Positions 60,450 through 64,000 of a stretch of 64,000 nucleotides of DNA are shown here, in pieces. How positions within the stretch are numbered: position 1 is the first letter of the stretch; the number at the start of each line of letters is the position of its first letter. The stretch covers positions 999,543 through 1,063,542 of the forward strand of contig NZ_JH815593.1 of NCBI RefSeq assembly GCF_000298075.1. The letters are read 5' to 3'. The position numbers were made by a program, and so were the translations under genes. The notes beneath the pieces are model-generated. The model worked only from the letters and a program-made list of their open reading frames with translations. It had not been told where the DNA came from and did not search any database. The stretch is from Staphylococcus massiliensis CCUG 55927 (GTDB lineage: Bacteria > Bacillota > Bacilli > Staphylococcales > Staphylococcaceae).

Positions 60450-60647
60450 ATAAAACCTTATTTTAATTAAGCTGAAACATGACTATAAAATAAAATAGTA
60501 TCAAAATTTATATTTAACAGACAGTTAGGCATATGAATTTTATATTTGACCCATAAATTAACACATAGAAGTTAATATTAATTATTTAGAAAAAATATAT
60601 AATTATATTATATTCATTTTATAATAAATATAAGTTTATAAATAGAG

Positions 60648-60740
60648 GTGATTAAAATATTCTTCATCGACTTAATCAAAAAAACTGTTAAGTTTTTTAA
60701 TTTTTTTAATAATCTAAAACTAGTCAATGAGAAGGGTTAG
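60648..60740 (+). CDS. Candidate 27-30-residue amphipathic peptide
   Basis: A near-perfect Shine-Dalgarno (AGAGGTGAT, 60644-60652) is followed by an open frame rich in Phe, Ile and Lys (IFFIDLIKKTVKFFNFFNN), then a stop immediately inside a strong terminator. There is no ATG: GTG at 60648 lies within the ribosome site, and the well-spaced codon is ATA at 60657. The composition and size recall small cytolytic or type I toxin peptides. A -10-like TATAAT lies at 60620-60625. It may be a working gene with a poor start, or one silenced by an ATG to ATA change. Confidence 0.4.
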   Translation: MIKIFFIDLIKKTVKFFNFFNNLKLVNEKG

Positions 60741-60766
60741 TGCAATATTGAATGCACTAACTTTTT
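60736..60766 (+). terminator. Terminator after the small peptide frame
   Basis: Perfect stem GTTAGTGCA/TGCACTAAC followed by TTTTT; the stop codon of the peptide frame lies in its left arm. Confidence 0.85.
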
Positions 60767-60769
60767 ATA

Positions 60770-60850
60770 AAAAAAAGAAGGCCAGCTTTTAACGCCAGCC
60801 TTCACACAAAGTGAGAAACTCTAATGAAAAAAATTAAGAAGAGGTGTTCA
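60770..60850 (-). ncRNA. Candidate small antisense-type RNA 1
   Basis: On the minus strand a stem GAAGGCTGGC/GCTGGCCTTC (60803-60777) pairs fully only as RNA with G-U wobbles and is followed by seven T. Upstream, TTGAACACCTCTTCTTAATT resembles the corresponding part of the unit at 61164. It converges on the small peptide gene at 60648, the arrangement of type I toxin-antitoxin loci. The 5' end is a guess; no clear promoter boxes were assigned. Confidence 0.45.
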
Positions 60851-61136
60851 ACCTCTAATATCGAATGTACTAGCTGAATGAAAATAAATCAAAGAATTTA
60901 ACCTAACAAATTTATTGATAATTCTTTTTGTATCTGTTAATTTAAAAATGTGGAGTCACTTATAACTCCAAGACTATTAATTTTTTCAATGTTATACTAC
61001 TTGACCTCTTTCCCCCTCTTGGTTAGGGGGGGTTATGGTTGATATCGCTCTAGATGTATTTTATATTATTACTAGGGAAATTATATAAAATAATTTTCCT
61101 GTTCCCCAGCCTATTTGTTATGACACATTCTTAGTC

Positions 61137-61160
61137 TAGCCCCTTTCTGGGGCTATTTTA
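61137..61160 (+). terminator. Plus-strand terminator in the prophage arm
   Basis: Stem AGCCCC/GGGGCT followed by ATTTTA. Upstream, a 17-codon frame at 61034-61087 (MVDIALDVFY...) has a GGGGGG site; whether it is translated is unclear. Confidence 0.65.
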
Positions 61161-61163
61161 TCC

Positions 61164-61243
61164 AAAAAGGCAGACACTTATAGTGCCTGCCCTCAATAAA
61201 ACATGTAAGCTTATAGTTAAGAGAGTGTTCAATGTCTAATTTT
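61164..61243 (-). ncRNA. Candidate small antisense-type RNA 2
   Basis: On the minus strand the stem GGCAGGCAC/GTGTCTGCC (61191-61169, one G-U pair) is followed by five T. The sequence upstream, TTGAACACTCTCTTAACT, matches unit 1 in order and content. TTGACA lies further upstream at about 61262-61257 as a possible -35. It converges on the plus-strand terminator at 61137. Likely a relative of unit 1. Confidence 0.45.
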
Positions 61244-61387
61244 ATTTTACCATTTGTCAATAATTTAAAACATCGTTAGTTTATCTGTACTTTTATGTTG
61301 TATTATTTAATTTTTTAATAGAAAATTGTTTGAAAATTTACAATTATACTTTAATGTAAGATTATACTAAAAAAAGGTGGTATCATA

Positions 61388-61612
61388 ATGACATTTTACA
61401 CTTATATTAAAGAATACAATAAAGATTTGACTCCCTTTGGAGATGTGGCACGCACACTTGAGAAAGATAGGTATTTCCCTGAATATTCTAATGATACCCA
61501 GCAAATAAATGACTACATGGTTAAGAATTACCATTTAAACAGTTACATAACACAAAATCACAATCGGTTAATGGCGTTATATAAAGAAGATTTAAAAGAT
61601 AATAAATTCTAA
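61388..61612 (+). CDS. YozE_SAM_like domain protein
   Basis: A 74-residue soluble helical protein. TFYTYIKEYNKDLTPFGDVARTL, a DRYFPEYSND step and a second helix pair with HNRLMALYKED fit the YozE/SAM-like family seen in Firmicutes and their phages; function unknown. AAAGGTGG stands before ATG at 61388 with good spacing. It is the only plus-strand protein gene of normal size in this arm and looks like prophage cargo. Confidence 0.75.
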   Translation: MTFYTYIKEYNKDLTPFGDVARTLEKDRYFPEYSNDTQQINDYMVKNYHLNSYITQNHNRLMALYKEDLKDNKF

Positions 61613-61649
61613 TTAAAACCATTGAAGTTTAAACACCTTTTTGTTATAG

Positions 61650-61724
61650 TGATTGTGTGGGAGTTGATTTGTTTAGTACCTACACTTACTTCGAATTCCT
61701 AGGGCCCCTTTTTATGGGGCTTTT
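61650..61724 (+). ncRNA. Candidate short transcript with promoter and terminator
   Basis: TTGAAG and TATAGT, 17 bases apart (61624-61652 region), form a plausible promoter just after the YozE-like gene. About 70 bases later a stem GCCCC/GGGGC ends in TTTT (61704-61724). The short transcript between them carries GGGAG and a TTG-started frame that runs through the terminator; I give that frame no weight. Confidence 0.35.
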
Positions 61725-61972
61725 GCTATTCTGAATTATTGCTAATGCTAATGTGTATGTTGTTGACGAACACTCCACAGAAATGTTCATTATATGTCTA
61801 ACCATCCCTCACTTTTTAAGGAGGGATGAGATTTGTAATTCCGTGCTAAAATTATTTATAATTACATTATAATAATTTTCCTCTCAATTATTATACAGAA
61901 TTCTATGCAATTAACTTAATCAAACATATGAATCTTTTCCTCTAATCTTGTGGTGAGAGGATTTTCTTATAT
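61725..61972. other. Prophage intergenic stretch without a gene
   Basis: AT-rich sequence with no ORF. Two weak stems are seen: CCCTC...GAGGG near 61806-61826 and CCTCT/AGAGG at 61939-61960 followed by TTTTC. Confidence 0.4.
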
Positions 61973-62015
61973 AAAAAACGAGGCTTGATGTAATTTTTTT
62001 ACATCAAGCCTTTTT
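61973..62015. terminator. Bidirectional terminator in the prophage arm
   Basis: Perfect 13-bp stem AGGCTTGATGTAA/TTACATCAAGCCT with T-runs on both strands. No gene of recognisable size ends at it on either side. Confidence 0.75.
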
Positions 62016-62370
62016 AAGAGTTAGAATTAAAGAGAGTGATTCCGGAACACTATTTAGCACATACCCCATTTGTTAGACCTTAAACTCTATTTGATGAAAA
62101 TTTCAACAAACATTTGATAAGTACGTTAACATACCATAATTAACTTAAAATCAAAAACGAACAAACGCAATAAAGCGTATGTCCGTAAAAGGATTTTGGG
62201 CATGATAACTAAAACCAGTGTTTCAAGGGTATGAATATAACTTATCACATTTTTTTAAAAATTGGCAATATTATACCTTTTTATTTTGTAATTAATATAA
62301 ATACTGTGGGGACTTTTATCAAACTATCATAGTAAAATGGATGAGTCAACTCTTTAATTTGAATACTCCT
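62016..62370. other. Prophage intergenic stretch without a gene
   Basis: No frame with a ribosome site is seen. Short frames on both strands overlap and lack family resemblance. Confidence 0.4.
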
Positions 62371-62405
62371 AAAAAAAACGGGCAAACGCATGTAAACGCC
62401 TGCCC
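62371..62405 (-). terminator. Terminator of the lysis module
   Basis: On the minus strand GGGCAGGCGT/GCGTTTGCCC pairs fully with G-U wobbles and is followed by eight T, 58 bases after the endolysin stop. It resembles the terminators of the two candidate RNAs at 60770 and 61164. Confidence 0.8.
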
Positions 62406-62462
62406 AACGACAAAAAATATTATGATGTCGAGTATGATCTCTTATGGGGAAAGATATTTGAA

Positions 62463-63338
62463 CTATAACATAGTCCCCCATAATTCGCTAACTTTTAATT
62501 CACTGTTACCGTTCCATGTTCCAACTGGTAAATAGATACGCTTACCATCGTAACCCGTGTAACCAATCCATTTATAACCATCTTGGAATAAAATTTCATC
62601 GTATTCAATAACTGCTCCCGTTGGTAAACGACCTGCCTTATTATTAGTTAATAAGAACGGTCCAACATATCTTGCTTGGATAGATTGGTTACCATTTTTA
62701 AACGTTCCGCGGTGGTTTTTCCATAATGTGCCGTATTTGTTACGTTGGAAACCTTGAGGCGCTTTCTTCTTGACTGGTTGTTTCTTGTACTTTTTAGTGT
62801 TAACAGTTGGTTTATTACCTGCTTTAATGTCTGTTAGGTAATCTTCAACCATTACAACGAAATCATTATACGTTCCAGTTGCACGCATTTTGTGTGGGCA
62901 GTCTTTGCCACTGTACCAGTGGTGCGGGTGCATACGATCAGTACCCCAACCGTAAACATGTAATACATAAGCAATATATAAAGCGGCGTTCTTTTCTGCT
63001 TGAATATAACGGTCTGATTTTTGCCCACCGTAACCGTTGTCTAATGAATAACAAATTTCAATACCGATCGCGTTACGGTTCCCACTACCAATTGCCGTAC
63101 CATCGCCTGTGTGAAACGCGTTACGACTAAACGGGATGGCCTGTACTGCTTCTTTATCGTCAATTGCAACGTGGAACGATACATAATTGCTATTACTGTT
63201 CATATAAGCAACTTCATTACGTGCTGATGCGCTATTTCCTGTGTTATGAACCGCAATCATCGTTGGCTGCATGGCATAAGGGCATTTAAACGCGTATAAG
63301 GACTGCGGTGTCCACATATTTACAATTTTGTAAGCCAC
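62463..63338 (-). CDS. Phage endolysin, N-acetylmuramoyl-L-alanine amidase with SH3b domain
   Basis: Cuts the bond between muramic acid and the stem peptide to lyse the host. The 291-residue protein has an Amidase_2 domain (about 22-175) with zinc ligands His31 (AVHNTGN) and His/Cys-rich HPHH (137-140) and DCPH (146-149). A basic linker KKYKKQPVKKK follows, then an SH3b wall-binding domain (about 208-285: YGTLWKNHRGTFK, GWTG-like WIGYTGYDGKRIYLPVG). It lacks the CHAP domain of many staphylococcal phage lysins. The start is GTG at 63338 behind AGGAGG. Confidence 0.93.
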   Translation of the reverse strand: MAYKIVNMWTPQSLYAFKCPYAMQPTMIAVHNTGNSASARNEVAYMNSNSNYVSFHVAIDDKEAVQAIPFSRNAFHTGDGTAIGSGNRNAIGIEICYSLDNGYGGQKSDRYIQAEKNAALYIAYVLHVYGWGTDRMHPHHWYSGKDCPHKMRATGTYNDFVVMVEDYLTDIKAGNKPTVNTKKYKKQPVKKKAPQGFQRNKYGTLWKNHRGTFKNGNQSIQARYVGPFLLTNNKAGRLPTGAVIEYDEILFQDGYKWIGYTGYDGKRIYLPVGTWNGNSELKVSELWGTML

Positions 63339-63339
63339 A

Positions 63340-63489
63340 TTATTCTACCTCCTCTAATTGTACATGTTCTACCTCTTCATCTGCTTCTAAAGCGTCAATT
63401 ACGTTATCTTCTGTTTCTTGTAACTCAATATCTTCTTGTGGAAGTTCCCCAATGCCTTCTAATACTTCTGTTTCATTTAATTTATTCAT
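63340..63489 (-). CDS. Small acidic phage protein in the lysis module
   Basis: A 49-residue, strongly acidic protein (NKLNETEVLEGIGELPQEDI, then a Glu/Asp-rich second half ending VQLEEVE). The ATG at 63489 lies inside the holin stop region (ATGAATAA) with GGAGG nine bases upstream; an ATG six bases earlier is too close to that site. It ends one base before the endolysin GTG. No family recognised. Coupling to both neighbours suggests it belongs to the lysis module. Confidence 0.65.
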   Translation of the reverse strand: MNKLNETEVLEGIGELPQEDIELQETEDNVIDALEADEEVEHVQLEEVE

Positions 63490-63796
63490 GTTCATTACCT
63501 CCATCGTTTTTAATGTAAGTTACTTGATCGTGTGGGTTCTTATCATCACGTGGATGCTCATAAGTTTGAACAATAGCGCTATCTTTAACCCCTTTTGTAG
63601 TAGGGTCAATGATGACACCTAAACCAGCTAATAAAATTAGTACACTTGAAGCAATATCAACGCTTTGTTCCACTTGTTGCGAATAATCGACACCAAACGC
63701 ACCTGTGATGTTATTCACAAATAGAGCTAATGCCGAAATAATAGCGACCCAAAACGATTTTCTCTTTAATCTGACTTTCCAATTTATTTTATTCAT
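63482..63796 (-). CDS. Phage holin (phi LC3 type)
   Basis: A 104-residue membrane protein. A basic start (MNKINWKVRLKRKSFW) leads into a first helix (about 16-32), a second helix (about 49-66) and a polar, charged tail (ends GGNEHE). This fits the Phage_holin_1 family that opens the membrane for the endolysin. The ATG at 63796 follows AAGGAG; the longer frame from 63817 contains that site. It overlaps the small acidic gene by eight bases. Confidence 0.88.
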   Translation of the reverse strand: MNKINWKVRLKRKSFWVAIISALALFVNNITGAFGVDYSQQVEQSVDIASSVLILLAGLGVIIDPTTKGVKDSAIVQTYEHPRDDKNPHDQVTYIKNDGGNEHE

Positions 63797-63862
63797 TGCT
63801 TTATCTCCTTTAATCAAATTAAAAAGATGCTACTACACATGGTAGTAACGCCTAACTAAATA

Positions 63863-63931
63863 TTACTTACATTCGCCAAACCAGAAACATGTCCAAATAT
63901 CTGCACCTCTTGCTAAACGTGCGAATAACAT
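63863..63931 (-). CDS. Candidate 22-residue phage peptide
   Basis: A frame of 22 codons (MLFARLARGADIWTCFWFGE, then CK and stop) sits behind a near-ideal ribosome site GGGAGGTGAT with seven-base spacing. Its hydrophobic, Trp- and Cys-containing make-up suggests a membrane peptide. It lies upstream of the holin on the same strand. No family recognised; only the ribosome site and position support it. Confidence 0.5.
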   Translation of the reverse strand: MLFARLARGADIWTCFWFGECK

Positions 63932-64000
63932 GGCTATCACCTCCCTTAAATGCCTGTAATCATGCGAATAAGCGACCAAATGAATGTACCTAATAATGAA

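Larger units (their letters stand above)
60304..64000. mobile_element. Prophage, lysis-side arm (continues past window)
   Basis: From the sufB remnant to the window end the DNA changes character: very AT-rich, many short terminators, small ORFs and then a minus-strand lysis module (holin, small acidic protein, amidase endolysin). Tail and structural genes should follow to the right. No integrase is present at this end, so it is expected at the far end next to the 5' part of sufB. Whether the prophage is complete cannot be judged here. Confidence 0.85.

Noticed and set aside
61034-61087. 17-codon frame MVDIALDVFY... behind a G-rich ribosome site
   Set aside because: Too short and without a recognisable toxin pattern; mentioned only under the neighbouring terminator.
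62341-62535. 64-codon plus-strand frame over the lysis terminator
   Set aside because: It crosses the terminator, overlaps the endolysin end antisense and has no ribosome site.
63946-64000. End of a hydrophobic minus-strand frame at the window edge (SLLGTFIWSLIRMITGI)
   Set aside because: Only 17 codons are visible and the overlapping frame is also open; it may be the end of a phage membrane protein, but it cannot be judged without sequence beyond the window.
1-64000. tRNA, rRNA and common riboswitch or T-box leaders
   Set aside because: Looked for by characteristic stems and conserved words upstream of biosynthetic genes; none was found.

Overview
The window is a stretch of low-GC Gram-positive chromosome that carries the edge of a prophage at its right end. 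Gene content and order point to the family Staphylococcaceae. Runs such as addA-addB, spsB-spsA, pgi, argG-argH, glpQ, gudB, rocD, mnhA-G, ndh, yuzB/yuzD/nifU, dltXABCD and lipA/yutD match the conserved Staphylococcus backbone, read here in reverse. FosB, the split signal peptidase pair and the seven-gene Mnh antiporter fit too. Large hairpin-repeat arrays between genes, and rocA sitting next to rocD, suggest Macrococcus or a close relative. The genus is an inference, not proven.

Layout. 1-5 kb: the end of a Cof-type HAD phosphatase, coenzyme A disulfide reductase, a repeat array, a small membrane protein, a fumarylacetoacetate hydrolase-family enzyme and a broken DUF418 gene. 5-16 kb: the AddAB helicase-nuclease, two signal peptidase homologues (one apparently catalytically dead), a VTT-domain membrane protein and glucose-6-phosphate isomerase. 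16-26 kb: argininosuccinate synthase and lyase, two divergent secreted glycerophosphodiester phosphodiesterases, two repeat arrays, then glutamate dehydrogenase, ornithine aminotransferase and P5C dehydrogenase. The last three convert arginine/ornithine/proline carbon to 2-oxoglutarate. 26-31 kb: FosB, an S1-domain protein, a formamidase with its zinc-ribbon partner, cyclophilin and KapB. 31-37 kb: the Na+/H+ antiporter operon mnhABCDEFG. 37-45 kb: thioesterase, an NhaC-type antiporter, leucyl aminopeptidase, two type-II NADH dehydrogenase-like flavoproteins and small Fe-S/thiol proteins. 45-49.5 kb: dltXABCD for D-alanylation of teichoic acids. 49.5-60 kb: a conserved housekeeping run (hydroxyacid dehydrogenase, NagD-like phosphatase, HepT-like, DUF3055, YutD, LipA, YunD, TauE, DUF72, esterase, nitronate monooxygenase).

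From about 60.3 kb the chromosome is interrupted inside the 3' end of sufB. Only the last codons remain (60304-60333), and everything to the right looks like the lysis-side arm of a prophage: small-RNA-like terminators, a YozE-like protein, then amidase endolysin, a small acidic protein, holin and a 22-codon ORF, all on the minus strand.

Two patterns are not explained by ordinary annotation. First, arrays of 40- or 41-bp tandem units, each a hairpin, lie between convergent genes at 2.4-2.8, 20.9-21.5 and 52.6-53.0 kb. The period stays fixed while the stem arms change together in a compensatory way and, in three of the four arrays, the loop resembles a shared consensus. Second, the 10-mer GAAAAGCCCT and its 9-mer core recur far more often than base composition predicts, on both strands, in coding and intergenic DNA, but not in the prophage. 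This resembles a DNA-uptake or other genome-organising word. Recognisable regulatory sites include a CodY box on the fmdA promoter, a cre site over the gudB start of transcription, and a near-consensus dlt promoter.
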